Assembly: GCA_023213315.1 (NCBI GenBank) | Contig: JAKCPI010001735.1 | Span: 1 to 64,000, forward strand | Origin: Euborellia annulipes | Taxonomy: Eukaryota > Arthropoda > Insecta > Dermaptera > Anisolabididae | Direction: 5' to 3' | Length of the DNA: 64,000 nucleotides | Shown here: one piece after another, positions 1 to 10,580 of the stretch | How positions within the stretch are numbered: the first letter of the stretch is position 1 | Layout: every line of letters begins with the position of its first letter | The notes under the pieces: generated by a model | What the model saw: the letters and a program-made list of their open reading frames with translations, nothing else | What the model was told of the DNA's origin: nothing | Databases searched by the model: none | Position numbers and translations under genes: made by a program

Positions 1-331
1 AAGCAACATGTTAGCGTCGCTGTTAAAACTTTGTTTAGAGAATAGCATTTTTTTAACGCTGATTGTTTTTACATTACTTTTTAACACCCATATTTTTATT
101 TTAAATTTTAACGTATATTTTTAGAGAATAGACCTGACGATGAGCTTGAATAGGGAGAGACATTTTATTATCAGGAAGAATTTATTTTGAAACCGGCCAA
201 CTCAAAAATAATATGAAAAAGCGAGATAATTTTTGTTATTATGGATTAAAGAGCTTTTAGTTGATAAATAAGTATACAGGGAAAAAAAATTTTCATTTGT
301 TTAAATAGAAAGAATCAAACAAGTTCTCTAA
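1..331. other. AT-rich sequence, no feature seen
   Basis: Simple AT-rich single-copy-looking DNA. I see no open frame with coding-like composition, no splice-site pair and no similarity to other repeats in the window. Confidence 0.5.
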
Positions 332-558
332 GCCCTCGGGATTGGTGGAGGGGTTAACGTGCTAACCTACTATACCGAGGGTCGGACCCCAGGCTGGGTA
401 CCATTTGGATACCAAATGGCTTAAATAAGACTGCCTGGACCCAAAATAGTTATAATTAAACCTACGAGTATCGTTAAAAGTCTTAAATGGCCTAAGTTGC
501 CGAAAAAAACTGTGTGTATGTGAGTGTGAGTGGGAAAAAAATGTGAGTGTTAAAAAAA
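332..558 (+). mobile_element. SINE family S1, near full-length copy
   Basis: A tRNA-derived SINE. The head carries a tRNA-like A-box region (about 340-360) and a B-box-like GGTCGGACCCC near 380. Next comes the family's body hairpin CCATTTGG-ATA-CCAAATGG (402-420), then GCCTGGACC, a GGCCTAAGTTGCCGAAAA block, a GTGTGAGTG-rich tail and oligo-A. Compared with the copy at 62499-62754 it lacks about 20 bp between the B box and the hairpin. Transcription by RNA polymerase III from the internal promoter is the family norm; activity of this copy is unknown. An 89-codon frame on the other strand is a by-product. Confidence 0.75.
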
Positions 559-1009
559 AGTTCTCTAATAGGCCGATAGTATGATGTAAAATTTTGTATT
601 TCAGCTTAAAAGAATTTGCTGTTCTAGGCAAGGCTAATGGGTCAAGAACTATATGAAAATATAGACATGTTTATTTAAAAAAAAAAACCCTAACCAATTG
701 ACCTTCAACCCTAATGGAAAATAAAAAAATTATCCATTTGGGAGTAGGAAATGAACGCACACAAACGATTAAGAGAAATAATATCCCAAGAATATGTCCT
801 TGTCTTTTTTTTATAAGAGGGAGAGAGATTCCTCCTTCAAGCTATCGATTTTCTTTAATTTATTTTTTCTAAGCCTAAGCAGAAAAAAACAGAAGGCATG
901 AAACAGAGACAATCTTTCTTAGTTTTTTTTCTGAACAATAAAAAAAATAAGAGTTATTACTTTTAAATAATATTGAAGTGGCCTATATTTGCTTTACAAT
1001 CAATTTTAT
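559..1009. other. AT-rich sequence, no feature seen
   Basis: AT-rich DNA with homopolymer runs. Nothing gene-like or repeat-like was recognised. Confidence 0.4.
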
Positions 1010-1097
1010 TGCACACAACTTCGGAAAGTTGTGTTCTGTGCTTGTTACACTAGATTTTTACTTTCTCTTACCTATGTATATATTTATATATAGAAAT
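1010..1097. mobile_element. HP fragment: half A hairpin joined to B end
   Basis: The right half of an A hairpin (AAAGTTGTGTTCTGTGCTTG, positions 1026-1045) runs straight into a B terminus (TTTTTACTTTCTCTTACC and an AT-rich loop). The 500-bp body is missing, so this is either a deletion derivative or two fragments joined. Confidence 0.6.
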
Positions 1098-1234
1098 AGA
1101 ATGGAATGAGAAAAAAACCCGAAAAAGTTTCCTATCATAGAATAAAAAATGTTAACATATTCTTCTCTTTAGCCCTATTTTTTTTTATCTTACCATGTGG
1201 ATTTTCTCAAAGTAAAAAAAAAAAAAAAAAAAAA

Positions 1235-1418
1235 ATCAGGAAAAATACATCAAAAAGTTGTAATACTAGTCGTAAGTAGTAATAATATTCTTTGGTCGAT
1301 TTTAATTAAAAGCTTCGTGTTAATTGTTTATAAATTTTACATCTTGAATTCTGATAAATTGGCAGAAACTAAATATATGTCGACATTAAAAAATCTGGTG
1401 CGACCAGTCACACCAGAA
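1235..1418. mobile_element. HP fragment, internally rearranged
   Basis: The first part (to about 1321) reads in the A-to-B direction (TTTGGTCGATTTT, AAAGCTTCGTGT). The second part reads in the opposite direction (AAATTTTACATCTTGAATTC, AAATATATGTCGACA) and ends in a shortened A palindrome, TCTGGTGCGACCAGTCACACCAG. An inversion or fold-back deletion is needed to derive it from a complete copy. Confidence 0.6.
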
Positions 1419-2639
1419 TTGTATATTAAATATAAGAGAATGACAAACAATGATAGAGAAGAGATAAAGAAGGTTAAAAAGATATCTAGTATTTGAATCC
1501 ATTAATTAACCTTGAAGCAAGAGAGCAAATTATAAAAATGCCCTCTTTCTAAAAGTAAAGGATAGTTATAGAATAATTTCTTTAAGAAAACAAAGAGAAT
1601 TCAGACAGGTTCAGACTTGAAAGACATAAGAGAAGTAAAGATAATAAAAACTTAGAATAATATCCATCGACAAGTTCCAATCGTAATAAAATTAAATTTG
1701 TAAATTGGATTAAATAATGAAAAATGAAAAAATTGCTGAAAGCCTGATATAAGAGAAAGATAATGTACTAATAGTCACACCACAATTTACATGTAGCGAA
1801 TATAGAGAAAGATTTGCTATCAATGTTGAAATCATGAAAAATATTTTTAATATTTTAATATTCTCTGCTGATAAAAATATTATTTCAATATTCTTTGAAC
1901 CTAACTTGTAATGTGGCATCATAAGCAACTTGTGTATTAAAGATTTTCTATTGCCTCAGGGATTGAGAAGGTACAGAAACTTTTTAACAAAAACGAGATG
2001 AAATAATCACTGCACTTTAATTTCACTCTCGAATAAGAAAATCCTAGAACTCAACTAGTTATTCAATATTTAACAAAGTATTCGTTCATATAATAGTACG
2101 GGAACATGTATGGTTAACGATGCCCAGAACTAAATAAGAATCGCTATACTTTATAAAAGACCTATCTAAAAAATATTCATTTCTTTTGATTGATCTCTTT
2201 TAGTTTTATATAAAATAATTTGTTCATACACTATTAAAATAAATGATGAGAGTTAATAATAAAGCTTATATCGAATGACCTAACGACTTATAAGAGAGGA
2301 GAAATTTGATCATGAACTCAGAGTAGGTAGGCATATTTTACTGGTAAAAATAAAATAAATAAAATTCGTAGAAAAGAAATTATCAATTAAAATGGGGAGT
2401 AAACAAAAAGAGAAAAATAACGTCAATACGTAGGCCTATTCATCATATAAAGTACGACACTAGAATTCAGGAGACGCGGGGCTTAATGGAGTAACATCGA
2501 AAATATGTGTTGTTTGTAGTTGTGGCTGTGATAAATAAATTAAAAAAAAAAATATCTAGAAATTCTTGAATTCTTTTATCATTTATAAATATTAAATGAT
2601 TAATGGGAATAATTAATAAATAATTAGCAATATTGAGGT
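1419..2639. other. AT-rich sequence, no feature seen
   Basis: No supported gene or repeat. Short open frames here are AT-rich and have no recognisable motif. One TAGGCCTA octamer lies at 2431-2438. Confidence 0.4.
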
Positions 2640-2935
2640 GAAATACCTCGGTAAAAACGCCGAGAAACGCGGAGCGCGAGAGAGAAGCGGCTAGCTGCTA
2701 ACATGGCTGCCCATCAAATGCGGTGGCTTGGCGATTTCTTGCGAAAATTAACATAGGTTACTCACTAGACAAAGGTCGCCTCTCTACTAATCTCCCTAGG
2801 CTAGGTCAGTGTGCTTTTCTAAGGGGGCCTAATGGCGCCAAAGAATATAGCCCTTGTGATTGGCTAATTAGTCAAAGGAGGGAGAAAGAAGGAGGAGAGA
2901 GAGGGGGATTGCCAAAAATTATATTTTAAAGCGAT
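2640..2935 (+). promoter_or_regulatory. GC- and CpG-richer island, candidate promoter or first exon
   Basis: Base composition changes sharply here: CpG-rich sequence with GCGGAGCGCGAGAGAG, a GGCGCC site and an inverted CCAAT box (GATTGGCT, about 2858-2865), ending in a purine-rich GGA/GA stretch. A small open frame with a good start context (AACATGG) runs 2703-2756 and reads M-A-A-H-Q-M-R-W-L-G-D-F-L-R-K-L-T. No TATA box or convincing donor follows it. Composition and the CCAAT box are seen directly; promoter function is inference, and an unrecognised repeat is possible. Confidence 0.3.
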
Positions 2936-3157
2936 TAAAAGAAAGGAGGGGAGAGTACCCAGGCTTCTCTAATATTAATTTATTGTTAAGAGGGGGAGGG
3001 GGGGGGGGCGATTCTATTTTATTTAAATAAAAGAGGAGTCAGGTATTGAAAATTTTTCTTATGCATTTTATTGTGTAATGAAAAGTTAAATAATAAAGGC
3101 CATAAAATTGTTTTTTTTGTTTGTTTTTTTTTAACCAATTTATTTCACTTTCATAAA
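2936..3157. other. Purine-rich and oligo-G tract
   Basis: GGA-rich sequence and an uninterrupted G run near 2994-3008, followed by AT-rich DNA with a T-rich stretch. No gene seen. Confidence 0.5.
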
Positions 3158-3224
3158 AATATGGTGTGACTGATCGCACTGGTCGTGTTTTCATCTAAAT
3201 CTCGACATCTTATTTTTAACATGA
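3158..3224 (+). mobile_element. HP fragment: A edge joined to B-proximal sequence
   Basis: ATGGTGTGACTGATCGCAC is an A-end edge. It is followed by CATCTAAATCTCGACATC and TTTTTAACATGA, which match the B-proximal part of complete copies. The interior is missing. Confidence 0.55.
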
Positions 3225-3228
3225 ATAA

Positions 3229-3706
3229 CACAATTAAGTCCCCACCTGGGAGCTAGAGCCTTAAGTATATGGTATAGTGAAATAATTTTAATGACCGAAA
3301 AGGTAATATAAAAATCTGGTGTGACTGGTCGCACAGCACACAACTTTCTCTTACCTTCGGTAATCGAAAGTTGTGTTCTGTGCTTGTCACACCCGATTTT
3401 TTGTGTCGACATGTATTTAGTTTCAGGCAGTACGGTACATTCGATTTTCAAGATGTAAAATTTATATAGGAAAATATTTATATTTTGTTACTATAGCAAC
3501 CATTACTCCTATCTTTCCTATGAAATACAACAGTAAAGTGGTCTTCAAAAGATTTCAATGGCAAAATGAGAATATACATTTTAAAGAGCATATAAAAAAT
3601 AAAAATATAAATTCTTTCACTATGTACCATATAATTAATATACCATATAGAGTCTACTTATGGCTAGCTGAGCTCCCAGGTGAGGACTTAATTGTGGCGC
3701 TCACTG
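3229..3706. mobile_element. Mariner-like MITE interrupted by an HP copy
   Basis: The left part (CAATTAAGTCCCCAC, then ATATGGTATAGTGAAATAAT and GACCGAAAAGG) and the right part (GTGAGGACTTAATTGTGGCG, then CTCACTG) match the intact MITE at 37225-37445. The right end is followed by TA, as expected for the TA target duplication. The outer bases of the left end are lost. An HP copy (3311-3603) sits inside, so the MITE is older than that insertion. Confidence 0.65.
3311..3603 (+). mobile_element. HP copy, 3'-truncated
   Basis: Contains the A hairpin (about 3313-3402) with its TTACC-TTC-GGTAA tip, then the body blocks TTTAGTTTC, AAAATTTATA, AAAGTGGTCTTC and TTTTAAAGAGCAT. It stops before the microsatellite and has no B end. 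It lies inside the MITE 3229-3706. Confidence 0.8.
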
Positions 3707-3812
3707 TACTCATATTTTTATATTTCACCTTTTATCAAATCAATACTTAAACATACAATATGATAATTAAAACGCTATTAAAAATAATTGCAATAATAAT
3801 AATAATAATAAT

Positions 3813-4381
3813 AAATCTGGTGTGATTGGCCGCACAGCACACAATTTTCTATTACCTTCGGTAATTGAAATTTGTGTTGTGTGCTTGTCACACCAGATTT
3901 TTTGGGTTAACATATATTTAGTTTCCGCCTATATATTAGAATTTTTACTTTCTCTTACCTATACATATATGTATATATAGAGAGAAAATATTGGGTTCAT
4001 GTCAAAAATTCGATGTCTAGATTTTGATGGATATACACTTTTTGAGGTCCCCTGAATCCAAAAAAGTGGTTTTCGTAACATGGTCTGTATGTGTGTCTGA
4101 CTGTCTGTATGTGTCTCTGTGTGTGTATCTGTCTGTGTTCAATTTTAAGCATGAAGAAATTGAGCTAGGAGGTTGAAATTTTATATTTAAGTTAGATAAC
4201 CTCCTGGAGCGTGAAAATAAGCTTTTAAACAAAATCGGCCAAATAGTACTAGTACTTTACTGATGCAGTTTTTCAGTTTTTCTCGATTTTTTCAAAATTA
4301 GCTCCAAGGATTTTAATTAAAATTTAAAAATCAATTATTTTTTAGATACTTTTTAAAATGTATATTCTCATCTTGCCATTC
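3813..4381 (-). mobile_element. HP composite: A hairpin followed by an inverted truncated copy
   Basis: An A hairpin in plus orientation (about 3814-3905) with flanking body to about 3940 abuts a minus-oriented copy that starts at the B end (TTTTTACTTTCTCTTACC, 3942). That copy runs through the TGTCTG-rich microsatellite and stops after ATGTATATTCTCATCTTGCC. An (AAT)n run precedes the A end. The 71-codon frame here is a repeat by-product. Confidence 0.75.
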
Positions 4382-4382
4382 A

Positions 4383-4440
4383 ATTCAAATGAAATAAATT
4401 TTGTCGCATGAAACGGGATGCGAACCTTTGACCTGATTTG
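4383..4440 (-). mobile_element. SINE S2 fragment
   Basis: AATAAATTTTGTCGCATGAA and ACGGGATGCGAACC match the B-box side of the S2 family in reverse (compare 31789-31850 and 44387-44510). Short and diverged. Confidence 0.4.
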
Positions 4441-5033
4441 AATATTTTTAATCATTTATATTTTTTTTTAACACTAAAATTTATTTTATGCGGATTTTCT
4501 GGTTATGGGATTACTTTTATTGGTTCATTTTAATATGGATGTAATACATCGAAAGTACACCAACAGAATATAAAATTTCCTAGAGGTTTTGCAAATGTAT
4601 GCTTTTGGATGATCAGGAATGTTAAAGTGGATTTGTGTTTATTTAATGGTCATTCAATATACACTTCATTTAAGATTAATTTTCTAATCAAGAATTGTTA
4701 GCTGACCCTTGAAATGGAATCGTCTTAATGTCAGTCATTGAGAAAATCAACAGGATCTGTCAGAGGGAATCGAACGAACGACGTCTGAAAATCCCTTTTC
4801 CTATAAACCTAAGAGTAGTTATTGGATATACGCTGTATATAAACGGTATAAAATGGAGAATGAATCTAAAATTGCGTTCCTCCTTCTCTCTCTATTTGTA
4901 TTAAAATGAAAATCAAAAAACATTAAAATAAGCTTAAGAAATAACATTTTAGAAAGATCGATAGATCTACTAGGTATATAGATAGCTTGCATAGGCTTTA
5001 AGACTTGAAGAGACGCATGTAGCCGAAGTAGGC
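4441..5033. other. AT-rich sequence, no feature seen
   Basis: No coding-like frame and no repeat family recognised. Confidence 0.4.
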
Positions 5034-6285
5034 AAAATGTTTCAATATATTATTAATTGATATAAGACATTTCGACAATTAGTGTGTCATCTTAATAAGT
5101 AATACAAATACATTTGAACCAATAAATAATATTTTGAAATATATCACGTTGTGACTTTAGTTTTAATCAACTATGGATTGTTCACATTTTATTCTTATCG
5201 GAGGAATAGTTTCAGAGAAAGAAGCAAATTTAAAAGCTTCATTCATCATAAACATTACGGTGGGCCATAAAAATCATTTTTTATTTCGAAATTGTAATAG
5301 CTCGGAAAAGTTGTGAATTATATAAACAAAAAAAATTATCAAAATCTGTTGATATCTTCCAGTCGCGCTTAGGTTCTAAAGTTTCCCAAAATATGAAAAA
5401 ACTTCATTTTGGCGATTATTTTTTGTAATTTTTGGATTAGATGTTTTCGTAATGTCTTCAAAAAGAGCCTAAAAAAATTGTGTTTTAATTTGGTTTAGAT
5501 CATTTGATATATCCCAGTCGCCCCCATAAGCCCCAAAATTTTCCAAAATAATGAAAAAGTTACATTTTACGAGTTTTTTTTTTTTTATATCTTTAATAAG
5601 CTTATACTTTTTATTTTTAATGTAGAATAGTTACAGTATTTTTATTTTTGAACATAAGAACATTGTGTTTTATCATGGGGTGAATTCAAAAATTAATAAA
5701 AAAATAATCGCACAAATGAAGTTTTTTTTTTTATATTTTGTCAAACTTTAAAACATAAAAAACTTAAAAAGTACATCAGTAAAGTAACTAGTACTCTTTG
5801 GCCGATTTTGTTTAAAAGCTTATTTTTGCATTCATGTCAAATATAGAATATGGAGATTTTGATGGAAATCTACGCTTTGAGACCCTTGAGTCAAAAAAGT
5901 GATGCCCGCAAAATGGTCTATGGGCCTATGCGCGACCGGAAAATGTCAACCGATTTTGATATATTTTTTTTCTTTTTTTTTATCTATATAATTCGCAAAT
6001 TTTCCGCGCTATTACAACTTCGAAATAAAAAAAATGAATTTTTTCGGCCACCCTAATGTGTATGTTGAATGCAGCTTTTAAATTTTCTTATATCTCTGAA
6101 ACTACTCGGATAAATTGAAAAATCCATAGTCGATTAAAACTAAATACACAAGGTGATATGTTTCAATTTATTGGTACAAATGTATTTGTATTACTTATCA
6201 AGATGGCACACTAATTGTCGAAATATCAAGTGTTTATGTCAATAAATAATATATTGAAACATATCATTTTGTGTTTTAGTTTTAA
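5034..6285. mobile_element. Foldback-type element with about 300-bp inverted arms
   Basis: The left arm (about 5034-5340) and right arm (about 5990-6285) are extended inverted repeats. Matching blocks include TTCGACAATTAGTGTGTCAT against its complement near 6212-6231, GTTTCAGAGAAAGAAGC against the block before 6105, and TTTCGAAATTGTAATAGC against GCTATTACAACTTCGAAA. The interior is AT-rich, has no ORF and contains an old HP fragment. The arms are clearly diverged. I cannot assign a transposase superfamily because no target duplication is clear. Confidence 0.65.
5762..5925. mobile_element. HP fragment, old and rearranged
   Basis: AAAAGTACATCAGTAAAGTA and GGCCGATTTTG read in A-to-B direction. 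They are followed directly by B-proximal sequence in the opposite direction (ATTCATGTCAAA, GAGATTTTGATGGA). Located inside the foldback element. Confidence 0.55.
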
Positions 6286-6419
6286 TTTACAAGGGGGAGG
6301 CAGGGGAGGATATGAAAGTCCGAACCCCCGAAATCCCGAAAAATTTTAAAAGAGTTTATATTCTTTAAAATTTATTCATCCCGTGATTGGGCCAGGCTAT
6401 AATTAATTTGACAAATATC

Positions 6420-6585
6420 AAAAATAAAGCCAAGGGGAATTGGGTGGGATCCCAGGCAGTCCGATGAATATTTATTTAAATTATTTGGTATAAATAAATG
6501 CGCCTGGACCTCAACATATATCGTAAATAATAAATAATTAGTATCGTTAAAGTCCTAAGATGCCGAAAAGACTAAAAAAAAAATG
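6420..6585 (+). mobile_element. SINE S1, 5'-truncated copy
   Basis: CCCAGGCAGTCCGATGA, a decayed body hairpin, GCCTGGACC, GTATCGTTAAAGTCC and GATGCCGAAAAGAC identify the S1 body and tail. The tRNA head is missing. Confidence 0.6.
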
Positions 6586-7642
6586 TAATCATTTGGAAGA
6601 GGGATCGGACCCAAAAACTTTCTGTCTACGAAATGCAATATAATTTTACATATTAATAAATTATTTTGTTTTTAAAATAAATTAAAAAATAGCATACAGC
6701 ATAAGAGAAAATAAATGGAAAAATTTTAATTTATATTCAATTGGGAAAAGTATTGTTTTCGGAATGAGAAGAGATTTTTTCCTTTTCCAGTACTTTCATT
6801 CTCCCTCTAAAGAGACACTGTCCTCTCTCTATTTTGGAGAGTATAGTGTTGTAGAGAGAGGGTTAGAAGTTAGGAAGTGGGGCAGGACGAGACTTATTTG
6901 ATTTCGAATTGGTAAGTTAATGAACGTCTGTCACTTTCAGCTGAATTGAAAGCTCGCTGTTTGCTTCATCAGACAGACGAAGGACAGCCCGATATTCATT
7001 TTGTCGAAGAGGATGTGATTTTTCCGCTCTAAATACAATCGAGAGACATCAACATAAACACTTGAGAATTTAATTATCATCTGAACTCTATAATTAATTT
7101 GAAAAATTTATTATCAGCCTGCTGGGTATATAATTATATCAATTTTGATTTTTCAAAAACTTTAATTATGTTTTAGACTTTTTTATACGAATTAAATCTC
7201 AAAAAACAAACAGTAGTCAGCTCTATAGGAGTAATTAATCAAAAAATTGTTAATATTGTATTTTGTGACTGTTGGGGTTGCGAAGACAGACTGGCAACCA
7301 AAAATTGTTCTTTAAATATTTTATTTGAAACATTGCAAGATCTCCCACCTAATGAGCATCATTACACATAGCAGCCTAATTTTGTCATTTGGGCTGCCTA
7401 TCTGAAAGATAACAAAATCTCAACATTGTTGTGAAGCCAAAAAGAGAATGAGAGAAACAAAATTTGAAATTGGAAAATCAAAATCCTAATTTGAAAAAAG
7501 ATTCGAAAAACTTTACATCTGGTTGGATCGAAAAACACATGCAAGATTCCCACAGAGAAGTGCAAATTAAGCGTCCGGATGTCTTGCATGTGCATGTATC
7601 AGTGCTCCCAGGGGAATGAGGGATTATGGTCTTGAAAAATAT
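6586..7642. other. No gene or clear repeat
   Basis: AT-rich DNA. A TCATTTGGGCTGCCTA block near 7387 resembles the terminal block of the MITE at 36971-37193 but stands alone. Nothing else recognised. Confidence 0.4.
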
Positions 7643-7650
7643 TATAAAAG

Positions 7651-7897
7651 CAGTGGCGTCATTTCAACTTTTTCTTGGGGGGGGGGGGGGGCAAACATTT
7701 TTTTTTCTTAAAATTTACTTACAAATGGGTACTCAAATTTGCCAAAACATATTTAATTTAATTAATTGTTTAATTTTGTGTAGTTTGTATACTCGTAGAT
7801 GTATTTTGGAGTATATTATTTAGAATAATATAAAATTTTATAAAAATCAGAGCCCTTGGGGGGGGGGCAAATGCCCCCCCCCCAAATGACGCCACTG
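7651..7897. mobile_element. hAT-like MITE with 8-bp target duplication
   Basis: The ends are CAGTGGCGTCATTT and AAATGACGCCACTG, perfect inverted repeats of 14 bp. The element is flanked by an exact 8-bp direct repeat TATAAAAG (7643-7650 and 7898-7905), as expected of hAT transposition. Long G and C runs sit just inside the termini. It is 247 bp and has no transposase. A second copy in opposite orientation is at 51271-51535. Confidence 0.85.
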
Positions 7898-7905
7898 TAT
7901 AAAAG

Positions 7906-8391
7906 GCCACTATCTGAGGAGGATTCTCTCTAACTCTCGTTAGTGCCGGACAATCCACCTTAATAGAAATTATATAAAAGTTAGTATATATTTACAAGTG
8001 TTGGAGAATATTTCTGATAGAAAATACGTATGGGACTTTTCAAAAATTCATCATATACATAAATGGGAATATAAAACTTTCATCTTCAATGTTATAGTTT
8101 ATTTAATTTGATTATAATAATTATAAAATTTATTACCTGTTTAAATAAATCAAAATGGCAGTTAAAACAGCCATTAAAAATAATATAGCTAAATTTTATA
8201 GGACAACCATTACCAGAGGGATTCTATAATCTTAAAATTTTAAAGTACATATATTCTGTATAATGTTTTTAAAACAAATTAAAAATCTGGTTTGACCACT
8301 ACTTAACCAAATTCACGATCATTTCTTTGAACTAATTTGGGCTATCAAAATAGCTAATTTTTTTCAATTATCATGTTTAGGCTTTCACAGT
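7906..8391. other. AT-rich sequence, no feature seen
   Basis: No coding-like frame or recognised repeat. Confidence 0.4.
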
Positions 8392-9261
8392 TGTAAATTA
8401 GCAAAGATCGATAAATAAAGACGGAGGAAATTTATAAAAGGTTAGTTGATTAATTTAAAAAAAAAAATGTTGATATGTTCTAATAAGCTTACAAATTTAG
8501 CTAAAAGTAACAAATGCTCGTTCAGAGTATGATAATAAATACAGTCGCATTATTAAACTATATTTATTACAATTTATTAATGATTAGTAGAGTTAATTTC
8601 CTATAAATTACTATTAAATATAAATAGAAAACTAAAATACGCTTGGACAATATTGACTTGGTTTGAGAATTTTTTTATTAAAAAGTAGGTACGATATATT
8701 TTTAAAGACGTTTTTTATGAATTGGGACGCGAAGTAGTCAACTCAAAAAAAAATAGAGAAAAATTTTAACTGTTATTTGTTATTTGTAAACGATTTGACT
8801 ACTCATTATGTGGCCTTACTGTGAAAGTTGGATTGTACCTGAAGAAAGCCTCCCAATAAGTCAAAATTGATTACTTTTGAAGAAGCGTTTGAACGACACA
8901 AGAAAGGAAGACAACAGGAATAAATTTTTTCTTTTTTTTTTTTGAGTTGGCTACATCCCGTCCCAAATCATTAAAAATATATCGTACCTACTTGAAAAAA
9001 AAAATTTCCATACCTAGCCAATATCGTTCAAGCGTATTTTCGTTTCTATTAATAAATATTTAATAGGAATTATAACTCTCTAATATTTTTTATATCCGAG
9101 TATTAATAATTCAACTGTAATTATAATAATACTCGGAACATGCTACATTTTAGCTAAATTTGTAAGCTCATTATACTATTTTTTATTTAAAAATTAATGA
9201 ACTACTCTAACCTACTATAAATTTCCTCCGGGTATATTTATCGCTCTTTGCTAATTTACAC
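8392..9261. mobile_element. Foldback-type element with about 330-bp inverted arms
   Basis: The arms pair end to end. TGTAAATTAGCAAAGATCGA (8391-8410) matches the complement of CGCTCTTTGCTAATTTACA near 9242-9260. Inner blocks AGTAGGTACGATATATTTTT and CAAGTAGGTACGATATAT (on the complement near 8970-8995) also match. The roughly 170-bp centre is unique. Arm identity is imperfect, so the element is not recent. No transposase and no clear target duplication. Confidence 0.65.
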
Positions 9262-9726
9262 GCCATGAGAGGGAATATTTAGCAAACACTAGGGTCTGGG
9301 GCTCGGCGCTCATCCCATTTTTTTTTCATAATTATATTAGATTTATAATAATCAAAAGTTAGAGAGCTGAGCGGAAGGGAGAGGCGTTGGAATGTTAATA
9401 GGAGATTTTGAAAGAGATGATTCAAAGATAATTGAAAACGGAAGACTTGAACTGAGAGATCTACCGATACTTTATTTTTAATGATTAAATATCCAACAGA
9501 CTGGTTATATAATAATATTATATAGGTCTATATATATATATAATTATTAATAATAAAGTCAAATGGAAATTTCCTAAACAAATTAATAACTGATAAAAAG
9601 TTTTAACTATGGGAAAGGAGATAAAAAAGAGAGGACTTTAATGATAATATGTGTATCAAATACCCCCAAGTAAAACTGAATTTACAAAGAGACTGCTGGA
9701 ATGTACAAAATTAAATGAAAATGTTT
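9262..9726. other. AT-rich sequence, no feature seen
   Basis: Contains a short TA microsatellite near 9530-9545 and no gene-like feature. Confidence 0.4.
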
Positions 9727-10412
9727 TTTACTTTCTCTTACCTATGTATATATGTAATATATATATAGAGAGAAATATTGGATTCATGTCAAAAATTCGA
9801 TGTCGAGATTTTGATGGATCTTCACGTTTTGAGGTCCCCTGAATCCAAAAAAGTGGTTTTCGCGACATGGTCTGTCTGTGTGTGTGTGGGTGGGTGGGTG
9901 TGTGTGTGGGTGTGTCTGTGTTCAATTTTAAGCATGAAGGAATTGAGCTATGAGGCTGAAATTTTATATTTAAGTTAAACACCCCCCGGGACCGGAAAAA
10001 TAAGCTTTTAATCAAAATCGGCCAAAGAGTACTAGTACTTTACTGATGTACTTTTTCAGTTTTTTTCGATTTTCTCAAAATTTGCTCCAACGATTTTTTT
10101 TAAAATTCAAAAATCAATTATTTTTTAGATGCTCTTTAAAATGTATATTCTCATTTTGCGATTGAAATCTTCTGAAGACCACTTTACTCTTGTATTTCAT
10201 AGGGAAGGATAGGAGAAATGGTTGCCATGGTAACAAAATATAAATATTTTCCCATACTTATAAATTTTACATCTGAATTCATATGTTCCCTACTGTCGGG
10301 AACTAAATATATGTCGACACAAAAATCTGGTGTGACAAGCACAGAACACAACTTTCGATTACCGAAGGTAAGAGAAAGTTGTGTGCTGTGCGCCAGTCAC
10401 ACCAGATTTTTA
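9727..10412 (-). mobile_element. HP element, complete copy
   Basis: The B hairpin (TTACTTTCTCTTACC, TA-rich loop, AGAGAAA) is followed by the B-proximal block GTCAAAAATTCGATGTCGAG, GAGGTCCCCTGAATCC, a TG/GGTG-rich microsatellite (about 9877-9920) and the body with AGTACTAGTACTTTACTGAT and GGTTGCCATGGTAAC. It ends with the A hairpin, whose arms TCTGGTGTGAC/GTCACACCAGA close a roughly 90-bp palindrome (10324-10409). No transposase. The uninterrupted B loop serves as an empty-site reference for the Helitron insertion at 11430. Confidence 0.9.
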
Positions 10413-10580
10413 ATAAAACTAATGAGATGGTATAATAAAAAATTATTTAATATTAATAGTTTAATTTGTCCGTTCTCCTAAATATTTCATCATCTCAACC
10501 CCAAAGAAGAAGAGAATGCAAATGAGAAGAATTAAAAATAATCCCTGACTACATTCTAATGATATCATAAGCCTCTATTG
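10413..10580. other. Short spacer between two HP copies
   Basis: The A ends of the flanking HP copies face each other across this AT-rich spacer. No feature inside. Confidence 0.5.

Noticed and set aside
9728..10015. 95-codon frame reading through the HP element, recurring in several copies
   Set aside because: The similar frames at 4017-4232, 11064-11282 and 15584-15844 arise because the DNA is repeated. The frame shifts at the microsatellite between copies, so no protein is conserved.
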